Of a stretch of DNA of 64,000 nucleotides, positions 1 through 13,200 are shown one piece after another (position 1 is the stretch's first letter; each line of letters opens with the position of its first letter). The stretch spans positions 1-64,000 of the forward strand of contig CAMPDV010000839.1 in NCBI GenBank assembly GCA_946699065.1, read 5' to 3'. Made by a program: the position numbers and the translations under genes. The notes beneath the pieces are model-generated. The model was not told the origin of the DNA and searched no databases. It was given only the letters and a program-made list of their open reading frames with translations. This DNA is from Loxodes magnus (taxonomy: Eukaryota; Ciliophora; Karyorelictea; Loxodida; Loxodidae).

Positions 1-1976
1 GGTCAAAAAAAATTTCTACTTCTTAATGAAAATGCAAAAGATATGTTTTCCTAAGCCAAGAAAATTCTTAATCCTAGAAATAAAAAACTAAATGAATTTA
101 AACTAATAAAAATAAGATTAATTCGTTAACTAATGAGAGAACTTTGTATTCGATAAACATGAAAAACTCACTTAATAGTAAATTGATATAAGTACAAGAG
201 AATTGATCAAATTTACGAAAATATTGAAGAGATATAAAAGAAATAACCTTCACATTGCTAAGGATTTGATCTCTTTACTATTGAGGAAATTAAAGAAGCT
301 ATAAAAGAAATTCAAAATGGAAAAGCAGCAGGTCCAGATGGAATTAAAGGAGAATTGTTGAAATATGGAGGCAATTTATTTAACTTTAATACTTCGTTCC
401 TTTTTGAATAATATGTTTAGACTTGCAAAAATTCCTGATGAGCTCAACAAATCAATAATCATCCGATTTTTTAAAATGGAAACAAAGATGATTGAAAGAA
501 TTGACGACCAATCTCTTTTATAACACTATACTGAAATTGTTATGATAGAATATTCTCAAAAAGATTATATTAGTTAATATATTAAAGGAACTTAATCCAT
601 CAGAGTTAAATGGGATTTTTAAAATAGAAATAGACTACTCAGTAGATTTGAGTAATATAATAAATAATAGATTTATTTCGAAAGTAAACCAAAGGAAAAA
701 CAAAACTAATAGCAACTTTGATTGATGTGGAAAAAATGTTCGACTCAATAGAAAGAAAGTTGCTTTTTCATCACCTGAAACGAGTCAAGTTACCATTAGG
801 ATTGATATTAGCATTTGAATCTTTCTACAAAAATCTAAGTTCTTAATTCCTTATAGATGGAAACTTTTCTATAAAACTTAAATGTAGCAATGGAGTAATA
901 TAAGGAAGTTCGCATGTATCAGTGTTAGCGTTATTGTATTATGATATTGTTATCAGATATATAGAAAGTAAAGGAAATAGTATTGGATTCAAATGTAACA
1001 GCTTCAATAATAGTTTTACTTGCAGAGGATGGGCAGATGACTTAATACTCCTTTCAAAATCTAAAAAAACATGTAAAAATTAGCAGATGAAACAAATAGA
1101 GTTTTGAATTGAACTTAGCTTAAAATAAAAGCCTCTAAATGTGAATCAATTCAGTTTCTAAAAAAGCATAAAAGAAAAGAGGAAAATTTAAATTTGAAGA
1201 TTGGAAATCAGGTTATCGCTCAAAAATAGCAAGTTTTCATATATTTAGGAGCATTCGTTTTATAAAGTAGCCACTTAAAGAATAAAAGGATGCCCACTGC
1301 AAAGTTATTTATAGAATAATTCTAATAAAAATAAATAATTACTGTAAATATCCTATCCGAAATTAAATAAATAATATCCAAGAGAAATAATTAGTATATA
1401 CAAACTCAGAATATAAGACTACAACTTTCGAAAAAATCTCCAAGACAGACATTATTCTATCGAGAATCCCTACTGCATATGTGGAGAATTTGATAAGTTT
1501 GAGCATATTCTGGATTGCGATTGCTATATAGACATGCGGGAATGGATAATAGCAAAGGATTAGGTGATATTAGAAGACTAATATCATATGACCAAAACTA
1601 TATCAATTAATTTCCAAAAAACAAATTAGAATACATTGATCTACAAATAAAAAATTTTCATAGGATGTTAATTAAAAGAGATTAGAATTATTTGAACTGG
1701 AAAAAGATGATTGATTAGAAAATTCTGCAACTAAGGGAGAAGAAATTAAAGATCAAGAAAAAGATGAAGAGAATGAGGAAGATAAAGAGGACGAAGAAGA
1801 ACATGTGAGTAAAAGAAAGAATAGAGAAATAAACTGACGAAGAAGATGATCAAGCTGAAGAAGAAGATTAAGATGAAAGTTTGAAGAAATGAAAAACTTT
1901 TAAATAAAATTGTATCATCTTGAATTGAAGGAAGCAATTCCAACAATGAAAAGATGTTACAAGACAATTTTAGTTA
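1..1976 (+). mobile_element. Decayed non-LTR retrotransposon (LINE), 5' part outside the window
   Basis: Reverse transcriptase remnants are readable in several frames. A block near 317-370 reads GKAAGPDGIKGELLK, a typical LINE RT motif. The catalytic block near 1021-1060 reads GWADDLILLSK (the xADD motif). Near 1470-1530 there is a C-terminal Cys/His knuckle, CICGEFDKFEHILDC. The frames shift repeatedly, so this copy is dead. The same family recurs at 53050-55545 (shared DGIKGELLK and Cys/His tail). The endonuclease is not visible because the window starts inside the element. The 3' end lies right at the edge of the duplicated ATPase flank that begins near 1978. Confidence 0.85.
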
Positions 1977-2176
1977 AATTTAAATAAGTATAATGTTTAT
2001 TAAACAGAATATATACTTACTCACTTTAAGATGCTTATACTATATAAAAATTAATGCAGTCTTGCAAAGCAAAGATAAGTAGAAAGTATTGAACTTGGAA
2101 TTTTATTTAAGTTTTACTTAATTTTATTTAATATTTATTAAAGAGAAAAGTTTAATTTTAGAGTTTCTAAGTTATA

Positions 2177-5100
2177 TCACCAACTTGTATTTTTTTTCGA
2201 TCCAGCCAGGCTTGTTATCATGCTTAGTCCTATGTCTTCTTATGAGCGTTTTTCTTATTTCATCATAAATTACAATAACAATGAAGAAAGGAAAAGCAGG
2301 GAGACAAAAATGTTCAAATTATAAATCTCTCGTTCCAAGTCTTACTGCAATTTGTGGCTGATAACATATGAAAGCTGCTAGAACTATTTCAAAAATAATC
2401 CCTAGGTTAGCCATATTATTTTTCATTCCTTATTAAAAAAGACTCAACTTTCTAGTTTTAGCTACTAGCAAGCAACTAACTTAAACTACTACAATACTTA
2501 CAAAAAAGGCACTCTGAGCATGTCTTAATGCTTCTGTTGTATAGCAAATTGCATGACCTGAAACATACGAATCTCTATGAACTCTACATTATGACCATTC
2601 TTCATCAGCTCTATTTAAGTACCATATTCTCAGGTCATATTTATTATCTGAATCAGTTATAAAATCTACAGTATCCTACTTAGAATCAAAATTTAGAGGG
2701 TCTTCAATAACTTTTCCCATGCTTTAGAATTTCCTTTGAATCTATCTAGAGGATCATATAAATCAGTATGATGAGGTTTTATTCCTTTTTCTTTAACCAT
2801 GAAAAATAAAGTAGAAGGATAAAAGCCATAGTCATTCATTACTAAAAAGTAAGTATAAAATCCTGCACAAGCTTGGAATATTCCTATTTACATATAACTT
2901 CAATACATTAATCTTATATTAACAAGATGATCAGTAGCTGCATTTCTTGGCTTTCTTTACATAATATCAAGTTCAGAAGGCTCGTAAGCTAAAGAAATGG
3001 CAGGCCACATATTTGTTATATCAACACAAAGAATTAGAATAGTTGTAAAAGGTAAAGGAATTTAGCAGATAATGAATATAATGAAAGGGAAAAGTTCTGG
3101 AACATTGGAAGCTAATGTATACGCAATTGATTTCTTTAAGTTATCAAAAATAAGTCTTCCTTCTTCTATTCCTGCTACTATCGAAGTAAAATCATCATTT
3201 AATAGTAACATATCTGCGGCAATCTTTTGCAAAATCAGATCCTATTTTTCCCATAGCTATACCAATATCCGCTTTTTCTATCGCTGGAGAATCATTAACT
3301 ACATCACTTGTTACTGCAACTATATGTTTTAGTTTTTGACATCCTTCTACAATAATCAATTTCTGAGCAGGTGTCGTTCTAGCAAAGCTACATTCTTTTT
3401 TAAGAAGCCAACTTTCTAAAGCTTTTCCTCTTTCTTCTTCAGGTTTATTTTCATCTTTTCCACACTCTTTAGCCCAGTTTATCTCCATGAATAATTACAC
3501 ATTCTGCTTCTTCAATTGCTTAATCTTCTAATCTTTCTCTTTCAACTGGATCGTTTATTTTAGTAATATCAATTCCTTTTTCTGCAAGTACATCGAAGTT
3601 TGTTTTTCCAGTAAGAATTCCAACATCTTTAGCAATCAATTCTGCTGTACCAGGTTAATCACCAGTGATCATAATAACTTTTATACCTATGGAACGGCAC
3701 AAAGCAACAGCTTCAGGAACTCCTTGACGAGGTGGGTCCACAAAAGAAATAAGCCCAGGTGAAAATAAACTCATATCTACAAGCTTCAATTTCTAATTTT
3801 ATTTGATCCATATCGAGTTCCTAAAATTTACTCTTTGGCTAATACATATAAGCAAATCCTTAAGCTCTTTCTCCTCTTCTACCTAAGTATAAGTTAGTAG
3901 ACTTAAAATCTTCTTCCCAACTATTATCTTTAGGCATTTCTTTCTTATTTGCAAGAGCTTTAGTACAAAAAAGACCATACTTTTTCAGGAATTCCTTTCA
4001 ATAAAAATAAATAATCGTAAAGGTCTAAATTTATCTTCAATAATAGTAAGTGCATATTTATGGCTTGATGAAAATGGAATTGCTGCAGGTTAACCTTCTG
4101 TATTTAAGGCTTTTGGATATTTTCTTCTCATTTCAAGAACATCTTAAATAGGTTAGAAAAATTTGACTAAAGCATTTTCTGAAGCATCTGAGTTTACTTT
4201 TCTGTCTTTCCATTTTTTAGATTTCTCTTCTTATTCATATTATTAAGCTCTTTTAGCTTCTTCTTATTGTATCTTTTAATTATCATAATGTAAACGAGCT
4301 TTATCTTTTTCTGTTAATCCTTTTTCTGCTGGAATAGAGTAATCAAATTCTCCTTTATTATTTACTACTGCAATCACTTGTAACATTTAAAATGTTGGAT
4401 TTTCTTCGTCATATTCAGGAATTTCATTTTCATTAAGATCTTCTTTTGTAACTGCTCTAATTGGATTTTTTCTTATCATACCACATTGAACTTACAGACA
4501 TTGTATTTTGAGTTAGAATTCCTGTTTTTTCCGAGCAAATACAAGTAGTGGAGCCTAATGTCTCCACTGATTCTAAATTTTTTACAAGTACTTGCTTTTT
4601 CGCCATTCTTTGAGCAGTAAGTGTAAGAGAGACTGCTACAGTTGCTATTAAACCTTATGGGGACATTAGCTACAATAATTGCAATAGCAAATGTAAGGCA
4701 AGTAATAATAGGATAACCATAGATAAAACTTAAAACGAAAAAAACTATACCATAACTTATAGCAACAGCACTAATCATTTTTATAAAACGATTTATTTCT
4801 CTATGAAGAGGAGTTTTCTTCAGATTGAGTACTTTATGCCTTATTAGCTATTTATCCAATGACTGTATTATCTCCTATATTTATTACTATTCCTCTACAG
4901 TATCCTTCTTTACAAAGTGTACCGAAAAATGCCAGGTTTTCAGTTTCAAGTGGATTTTCAGAAGTTTACATGTGAGATCTTTTAAGAGCAAGATTTTCGC
5001 CTGTTAACGAAGAATTATCTACTTTCATATAACGAGCTTCAATCACACGAATATCCGCAGGAATTCTATCTCCTGGTCTTATTTCAACAACATCTCCTAA

Positions 5101-5938
5101 CACAATTTTTGAGGTAGGTAATTAAATCATTCTACCCTCTCGAATAACTATAGCTTATGGTGGTACAAAGTTTTTAAAGCTTGCTACGTCAGAAGAAGAT
5201 TTGCTCTCTTAATAAAAACTAAATATTCCAGTACCTAAAACAATAATGGCAATGACAACTCCTAGATATAAGTTAGTTGGATCAGAAGGAGACAATCCAT
5301 ATCCAATAAAACAAAGTACACATCCAGTCCATAGTAATAAACTAGAGAATCCAGTTAATTACTTGAAAAGTAATACATACCATGGAGTTCTAGGCTTTTC
5401 AGTTATAGCATTATCTCCATCTCTCAGCAAACGCTCTTTTACCTATTAAAATGTTAATCCTTATGAAAAATCTTCAAGTCCAAGATCTTCTAAAAGCATT
5501 TCTAAAGGTATTTTGTGATCATCCATATCTCTAAGCTTTTCATAAGCTTCTTTTCCCTTTTCTTTTTTATGTTTAACCTTGGCTTTAGGAATGTCTTTTT
5601 TTTCTTGAAGTTATTTCATTTGTTCTTAAGACTCTAATTACTACTTAAGCTTAGTAAATGTGCCAATAATATTGCTTGATTGATTTTTATCCAATTAAGG
5701 TGGTAAATCATAATCCGGAAGAGGCTGATACTCTTTCTCAAGACCTAATCCACTACTTAATCTTTTATTTAATCCAGGTTGAGCTTCTTAATCGGTAGTC
5801 TACTTATTAATAGTGCTAGATTGTTTTTTTTTGCAAACCAGTAGAGGTTTCATTATCTTATACACCATAGGTCTATTTTTAGGCTTGCGAATCTAAAATA
5901 TTCTAATTTGTATTTTGGTTAGTTTTCAGTTGTTCCAT
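2177..5938 (-). pseudogene. Broken copy of the Na+/K+-ATPase-like alpha subunit
   Basis: Reverse-strand sequence aligns end to end with the intact gene at 10216-14118, including an ATG-Glu-Gln start and the C-terminal GWIEK region. It is disabled several times over: frameshifts occur in the N-terminal A-run, around the TM4 ANVPEGL block, near the nucleotide-binding domain, after the hinge motif and near the C-terminus. Key residues are also gone. The phosphorylation loop reads CSEKTGI instead of CSDKTGT, so the phosphorylated Asp is Glu, and the hinge TGDGVND reads TSDVVND. It still has TGG at the conserved Met-Trp position after the phosphorylation site where the intact copy uses TGA, and both copies share TGA in the RLI-x-TGA block. 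A transcribed regulatory remnant cannot be excluded. Confidence 0.85.
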
Positions 5939-6637
5939 TTTTAGATTTTATAGTGTTCTTTTAGCCTTAAATAAGAATTTTAAATAGCTGCTTAAAATTT
6001 AATTAAAAGGGAATAATAATCATAATTTGATGAATTGTTTTTATTGGAGTAACTTTACCTATTTTATAAAAGTAGTAGGTACATTAATATTATAAAAAGA
6101 CTAAAGATAGTTACTTTAAAAAATAACTAAGACACTATCTTAAATATCTATAAAGCTAAACTTTTCTTAGTTTAATACAGAATAAATTAATATAAAGTAA
6201 AATCCTAAATTTATTTTAGATCAATTAGCATAACTTCAAATACTTAGTCTATATTCATGTATATTGAATTGTTGCTTTGGTCTAAGAGATTTAGCTATTA
6301 AAGGCAATAATAAATTACTTTCAAATATTAAAATAGTTATTTTACGTATATTAGATTAAGAATCAAAACTTAAAAGAAGCATTTCATATAAAGCAAATAT
6401 TTATAAAGCTAAAAGAAAATATACTTTCAGATATTAATGTTCCTATTTAAAATAGCATTTTGTACTAATAGTCAGAAAACAATAACTCAAATATAATCCT
6501 AGATGGAATATTAGATATAAATAAGTAATTGTTTATAATTAAAAATAGAATTTATCTAAATTTATTCCTTTAATATCATTTAAATCTTTTAAGAATTAAT
6601 TCAACTATAAATGCTTTTTATTCAATTGTTTTTATGA
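5939..6637. other. AT-rich spacer
   Basis: No coding pattern is recognised between the start of the broken ATPase copy and the end of the MLF-like gene. Confidence 0.5.
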
Positions 6638-7267
6638 TCAAAGCTTGGCTATAGGCACTTTTTCAGCACTATCATTTTAATTTTCTTTTGACTCTTTTTG
6701 GTTAGATTTTTTAGCTGAATAGTAACTTCCATTCCATTGAATATTTTCAGTATTTGGTTCTTATGAAGCAATCTTTTTCTCTTATTTCTGTTCTTTTTCA
6801 TACTAGTCTGTTAAATCTTAAATTGCTTTTTCATAGACTTTATCGAACTCCTAACTATCTTTGGTTTCAAGGTTACTGAACTTTTCTTCTTATTATGTTT
6901 TTCCGTTTCTTGTTTCCCTTATTATTTTCTTAGCTCTGCCATTTAAATTTCTCTCATCAATAAATTGCTTTTCTCCAGTTTATGTGTTTTCATAAATTGA
7001 TAGGTTTTAATATATTCTTTAGCCATCCTAAGTATAACCATTTATATACTTCGTTTCAACCTTCCTAAGTTAGGGTTTGTTGCTTTTGTCGTTTTAGGAA
7101 TGAATTTCTGTAAGATGCCTATATAAAGTTGGATTAGGGTTTTAAGGAGTTCTATATCTTACTTTCTATGGAGGAGGTGGTAATCTCCATGGAAAATCTT
7201 CTTAATTTTAGTGGAAAGGAAATACATTAGATGTGAATAAATAATCAAAAGCTTAGAAGAAATCCAT
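6638..7267 (-). CDS. Myeloid leukemia factor (MLF) family protein
   Basis: An open frame of 209 residues under the Gln code (TAA/TAG = Gln) runs from ATG at 7267 to TGA at 6638-6640 without introns. The middle holds the MLF signature: a Gly-Glu-Lys-x-x-Ile-Asp-x-Arg stretch, then GRAKKIIRETRNGKTQQEE and a following acidic Asn-Leu-Glu...Phe-Asp segment. This corresponds to the human MLF1/MLF2 core (GHHIHDRAHVIKKSKNKKTG...FDEEW). The N-terminus has Phe-Pro-Trp-Arg and a Pro run, also MLF-like. The C-terminal third is charged and low in complexity. MLF proteins bind chromatin-associated and chaperone partners in animals; the role in ciliates is unknown. It lies between the inverted ATPase arms, divergent from the MYND/RING gene. 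Confidence 0.8.
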
Positions 7268-7723
7268 AATAATTGTAATTTATAATTTTGAAAGTTTCTC
7301 AGTTTAAAGCACTATTCTAGAAAATAGTTTGGTTCTATAGAACAATATTACTTATGGCTTAATAGCATTATATACAATAGCTTAATTTGATATATTATAA
7401 AAATAAGAAGCTAATTATAAAGCTAACTATAAGATTTACTAATAAATAATTAGTTAATAGTGCTTTATGCTTATTATTAGTTTTCTTTTAAATAAAGAGA
7501 TATATTTTTATAATTAAGCTAATACACTGTAATCTTCTATTTAAGTTTCAATGTATTTCATTATTTATATTACTTTAACCTTGCTTTCTATATCTTCCAT
7601 ACTAGATTATTCAACTTACTGCTAAAACCCTTTAGCTTAGAAAACAGTCAATTAAGATAGTTCAATAATGTAAATAAGGAAGGCTATATGTTTAAATCAA
7701 ATTAAAAGCTTCTTCTTTTAAAA
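7268..7723. promoter_or_regulatory. Divergent intergenic region
   Basis: About 450 bp of AT-rich DNA separates two start codons on opposite strands (MLF-like at 7267, MYND/RING at 7724), so both promoters must lie here. No specific motif is recognised. Confidence 0.4.
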
Positions 7724-8609
7724 ATGCCAGATTGCTTAACTTGCAAGGCATCTGAGGCTATAATTAAATGCCATTTTTGTAATTAACTAAAATACTGCAG
7801 TGAGATTTGCAAAATAACAGATACAGCTCATCAAAGTGAGTGCAAATACAACAAAGGCAATTTACTTTCAATAATAAATCAAATTCAGTCTCTTACTCAG
7901 CAAGATTAATCTTCTGAAATAGAAAGTAAAGATGAAGAGTTCAACGACGAATTATCATAGAATGAAATAGATCATTATGGACTCAACTCTCTTAAACTAT
8001 AACTACAAACTGCTGAAGAATAGCTTCATAGGTATAAATCCTTATACCATAAGATTTTGGACTAAAACTTCCAATTTAAAAAGCAATTGGAATCATAGCA
8101 AGCTGAAATTAACAATAAGCATGACTTATAAAAGTAACTAATAATGAAGAATGAAGAGATTTAAAGCCTTAAACTGTAGAGTAAAGAAATTTAGATCTTT
8201 AAAGGTGATCCCAATGTAATTAAAAAACTTAGCTTAAATGAGCTATAGAATTATAGTTCTTAACTACTAAAATCTCTTACATAAATCTAGCAGATTTAAT
8301 AAAGTAAACTATAAGAAGAGCAATAAAAATATTAGTAATTATAGACTCAATTATCTGATATTTATAAATGCATTATTTGTGTAAATAGAGATGTAGAAAT
8401 TCTAGCAAAGCCATGCAATCATGCTTGCATGTGTGAATTTTGTGTTTTTAAAGTTGATTCATGCCCAATGTGTAGGAAAGCTATAATCTCCACTGAAAAG
8501 ATATTTTTGCTTCGTTCTTAATTAGCTAATTTATTAAAGAATTAAGTTCTAGTTTGTATAATTTAAGTAATATGCTCATTATTTAGCAGCTTTATAGAAG
8601 TTAAATTGA
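7724..8609 (+). CDS. MYND and RING zinc-finger protein, probable E3 ubiquitin ligase
   Basis: Starting at ATG 7724, residues 4-40 form a MYND-type finger (CLTC...KCHFC...YCSEIC...HQSEC). A long Gln-rich coiled coil follows. A C3HC4 RING starts near residue 216: CIICVNRD, then CNHACMCEFC and CPMC, close to the XIAP/MGRN class. Such proteins usually transfer ubiquitin to substrates bound through the coiled coil or MYND domain. The 3' end is uncertain. With a 16-nt intron at 8552-8567 (GTTTGTATAATTTAAG) the frame ends at TGA 8607-8609, giving 289 residues. Unspliced, it runs on in very AT-rich sequence to TGA 8894-8896. I prefer the spliced model because it is compact. Confidence 0.75.
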
Positions 8610-10215
8610 TTAGCTAGGCACAAAGTTATTACTCTTAGTTATAATCTAAAATATAAAATTTCTAATATGCTTATTAATATATTATATAACGAGAGCATTT
8701 AGAAAAGATATAGTCTAATTACAGTATAAAAATAGTTATTCACATTTAAGCAAATCTAATTAAGATATAGATAGTCAAATTTATAAACTAATCTTATAAA
8801 ATATTAAAATAATACTAAATATAGCTACTATTATTCAAACCTACTAGTTATATTAAGAAAAATAGATCTTCAGTTTCTTAAATAATAATTGGCTGATTAT
8901 TTAAAATCATAATCATATAAGATAATGCTATGTATAATTATATAAATTCTAATAATTTCAAGAGATAGGCTAGTAATACTGAACAAAGGAAAAATTAAAG
9001 ATATTTAGATAAATAAAATAAACTAAACTATCATATAAACATTTATAAAGATACTAATATACATTTAACTTTATTTTTTAATATTATACTTATTTATTCT
9101 TCAAATAACTATCTCCTTTATCATTTATCTTTCTATTGCTTTTCTTTACTTAAAGTTATTTAGCTATAGGAAAGAAAAACTTATATTACTAGACAAATCT
9201 TATAGAAATGTATTAAAGAATAAGAACATTTAATCATTATTAACTTTTCTTAGTTATATCGAATATTTAATGGCATATTATATAGCAAATTATTTAAGCT
9301 AGCATTTTACTTAAATGTATAGATTACTACTATATAGCAAAATAGGATGAAATAATAACTAATATCTGCTTTAAAGAAACTTAAATTTTATTCTAAATAA
9401 AACCAAAGCATCATTTAATTATATAAATCAAAAATTAAATGCTAAACCTTTACTAACTCTTAACTAAATTACTCTATAAGATAGAAGCTTAATCAACTCT
9501 TATACTTACAGTTTGCTTTTAATACTTAGTCCTTTAGAACATTATAATTTAAAACTTCTTAGTTTATTACTTTTTTAATTTTAGGTCTTTATAAAGTAGA
9601 AATAGTCAACTTAAGCAAAGTGATTAAAGCATATTCTTAATAAAGATATTCTAAATAATATGCTAATTAATAATTACCACTGCTAAATTGAGATATGCCA
9701 AACTATAATAGAATGTAAAGCTTAGCTATAGTAATAGAGATATTATAATATACTATATTTGCTTAAATCATTTTTATTATTTCCTTTCTATTTTGTTCCA
9801 ATTAAATTATATAGTTATATGCTTAAAGATAACTAATAAAATTCTCAGCTATTTCTAAATGTTACTATTCTAGAAAGTACTCAACTATTATTCAAGTACT
9901 TAGAAGATTCTTAAAAATTTAGTTTTGAAGATACTTAATAATCATAAAATTAAAGGTATTTTATAAATACACCTTATAATTAGCTAAGTGCGGGTATTAG
10001 ACTATTAAATAAAACGCTACCATATTTAATTTAATAGATACTTTTAATTTTACATCTAAAAGTAATGAAGTGTTTATAAGTGTTATTACTAAAGTTAGAC
10101 TTAAGTGAGAAAGAAGTTATTATTTATTTTTATTTTCGTTATTAAAGTAGAGATCTTAGAAGAAAATAAAGGAATGATAAGAAGAAAAAATGAATGTAAG
10201 TGTATTTATAGAACA
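8610..10215. other. AT-rich spacer upstream of the intact ATPase
   Basis: There is no recognisable gene. Just before the ATPase start, 10196-10211 reads GTAAGTGTATTTATAG, which fits the 16-nt introns seen elsewhere in this window and could be a 5' UTR intron. Confidence 0.4.
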
Positions 10216-13200
10216 ATGGAGCAAGAAATTACCTTTTAGAAGAACTTAACTATTATTATATAGTTTTGGTATTCTTCTAATATTTATTATATTAATCAGT
10301 AAATTGATCTTTATAACTAAACTTTTGTTTAAATCACTAAAATAATGCTAAAAGAAAAGCTAGTTTCTTAACAGGAACTGGAAGAGGAACAAAAAAGGCA
10401 GCTTTTAGTGAAGAAACGACCATTAACTATTGGAGTTTCTGGAAATGATGATTCTTAAGAATTGTAAAGAAACTTGATAAGAATTCAACATCGAACTACA
10501 GCTTAAGAAGGAACTGGAGCTTTTAGAAAGATATCAGGTTTCTATCGTCTTTTCTAAGATAGATAGCAACGTCTAGATTATGATTTAATTCCAGGATTAG
10601 ATAGAAAAACTTCAAGTCATATTGTTAGTGCTTATATTGAACTAAAATAGGAAGTAGATAATAAATTGCATATTAAATAAGTATCTGGGGATGATGAAGC
10701 TCCTAATACAAAACTAAAGTAAAAAGAAAAAAATAAAAATAAAAAAGCAGAAATTTATGAAAAATTTAGAGATATGGATGATCACAAAATTCCATTAGAA
10801 ATACTTTTCAAAAATCTTGAACTTGAAGAATTTTCTTAAGGATTAACAAATTAGAAAGTAGAGGAGCATTTGTTGAGAGATGGAGATAATGTTTTGACTG
10901 AAAAGCCTGGAACTCCATGGTATGTGCTTTTTATCAAGTAGTTAACTGGATTCTTTAGTTTATTACTATGGACTGGATGTGTGCTTTGTTTTATTGGATA
11001 TGGATTGTCTCCTTCTGATCCAACTAACTTATATCTAGGAGTTGTCATTGCCATTATTGTTTTAGGTACTGGAATATTTAGTTTTTATTAAGAGAACAAA
11101 TCTTCTTCTATTATGGCAAGCTTTAAAAACTTTGTACCACCATAAACTTAAGTTATTCGAGAGGGAAATTTGAAGTAAATAGCTGCTTCAAAAATTGCGT
11201 TAGGAGATGTTGTTGAAATAAGACCAGGAGATAGAATTCCTGCGGATATTCGTGTGATTGAAGCTCATGGAATGAAAGTAGATAATTCTTCGTTAACAGG
11301 CGAAAATCTTGCTCTTAAAAGATCTCACATGCAAACTTCTGAAAATCCACTTGAAACTGAAAACCTGGCATTTTTCGGTACACTTTGTAAAGAAGGAAAC
11401 GGTAAAGGAGTAGTAATAAATATAGGAGATAATACAGTTATTGGATAAATAGCAAATATGGCATAAAGTACTCATTCTGAAGAAACTCCTCTTCATAGAG
11501 AAATAAATCGTTTTATAAAAATGATTAGTGCTGTTGCTATAAGTTATGGTATAGTTTTTTTCGTTTTTGGACTTATCTATGGTTATCCTATTATTACTTG
11601 CCTTGTATTTGCTATTGGAATTATTGTAGCTAATGTCCCAGAAGGTTTATTAGCAACTGTAACAGTCTCTCTTACACTTACTGCTCAAAGAATGGCAAAA
11701 AAGCAAGTACTTGTAAAAAATTTAGAATCAGTGGAGACATTAGGCTCCACTACTTGTATTTGCTCAGATAAAACAGGAACTCTCACCCAAAATATTATGT
11801 CTGTAAGTTCAATGTGACTTGACAAGAAAAATCCAATTAGAGCAGTTACAAAAGAAGATCTTAATGAAAATGAAATTCCTGAATATGACGAAGAAAATCC
11901 AACTTTTTAAATGTTACAAGTGATTGCAGTAGTAAATAATAAAGGAGAATTTGATTACTCTATTCCAGCAGAAAAAGGACTAACAGAAAAAGATAAAGCA
12001 CGTTTAAATAATAATCCTTAAAGGATAGCGTAAGAAGAAAACGAAAGAGCTATGGAATATGAGATATTGGAAAGATAGAAAAAATGGAAAGAGAGAAAAG
12101 TAAACTCAGATGCTTCAGAAAATGCTTTAGTCAAATTTTTCTAACCTATTTAAGATGTTGTTGAATTAAGAAGAAAATATCCAAAAGCTTTAAATGTTGA
12201 AGATCAGCCTGCAGTAATTCCATTTTCATCAAGCCATAAATATGCACTTACTATTGTTGAAGATTGATCTAGATCTGATGATTATTTATTTTTATTGAAA
12301 GGAGCTCCTGAAAAAGTATGGTCTTTTTGTTCTAAAGCTCTTGCAAATTAGTAAGAAATGCCTAAAGATATTAGTTGGGAAGAAGATTTTAAGTCTACTA
12401 ACTTTAACTTAGGTAGAAGAGGAGAAAGAGTCTTAGGATTTGCTTATATGTACTAGCCAAAAAGTTATTTTGAGGAACTCGATATGGATAAAATAAAATT
12501 AGAAATTGAAGCTTGTAGATATGAGTTTATTTTCACAGGGCTTATTTCTTTAATGGACCCACCTCGTCCAGGAGTTTCTGAAGCTGTTGCTTTGTGCCGT
12601 TCTGCAGGTATAAAAGTTATTATGATCACTGGTGATTAACCTGTTACAGCAGAATCAATTGCTAAAGATGTTGGAATTCTTACCGGAAAAACAAACTTCG
12701 ATGTACTTGCAGAAAAAGGAATTGATATTACTAAGATAAACGATCCAGTTGAAAGAGAAAGATTAGAAGATTAAGCAATTGAAGAAGCAGAATGTGTAAT
12801 TATTCATGGAGATAAACTGGCTAAAGAGTGTGGAAAAGATGAAAATAAACCTGAAGAAGAAAGAGGAAAAGCTTTAGAAAGTTGGCTTCTTAAAAAAGAA
12901 TGTAGCTTTGCTAGAACGACACCTGCTCAGAAATTGATTATTGTAGAAGGATGTCAAAAACTAAAACATATAGTTGCAGTAACAGGTGATGGAGTTAATG
13001 ATTCTCCAGCAATGAAAAAAGCTGATATTGGTATAGCTATGGGAAAAATAGGATCTGATGTTGCAAAAGATGCCGCAGATATGTTACTATTAAATGATGA
13101 TTTTACTTCGATAGTAGCAGGAGTAGAAGAAGGAAGACTTATTTTTGATAACTTAAAGAAATCAATTGCATATACATTAGCTTCCAATGTTCCAGAACTT

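Noticed and set aside
8610-8896. Continuation of the MYND/RING protein to TGA 8894
   Set aside because: The added residues are low-complexity translation of AT-rich DNA after the RING finger; a 16-nt intron gives a compact end.
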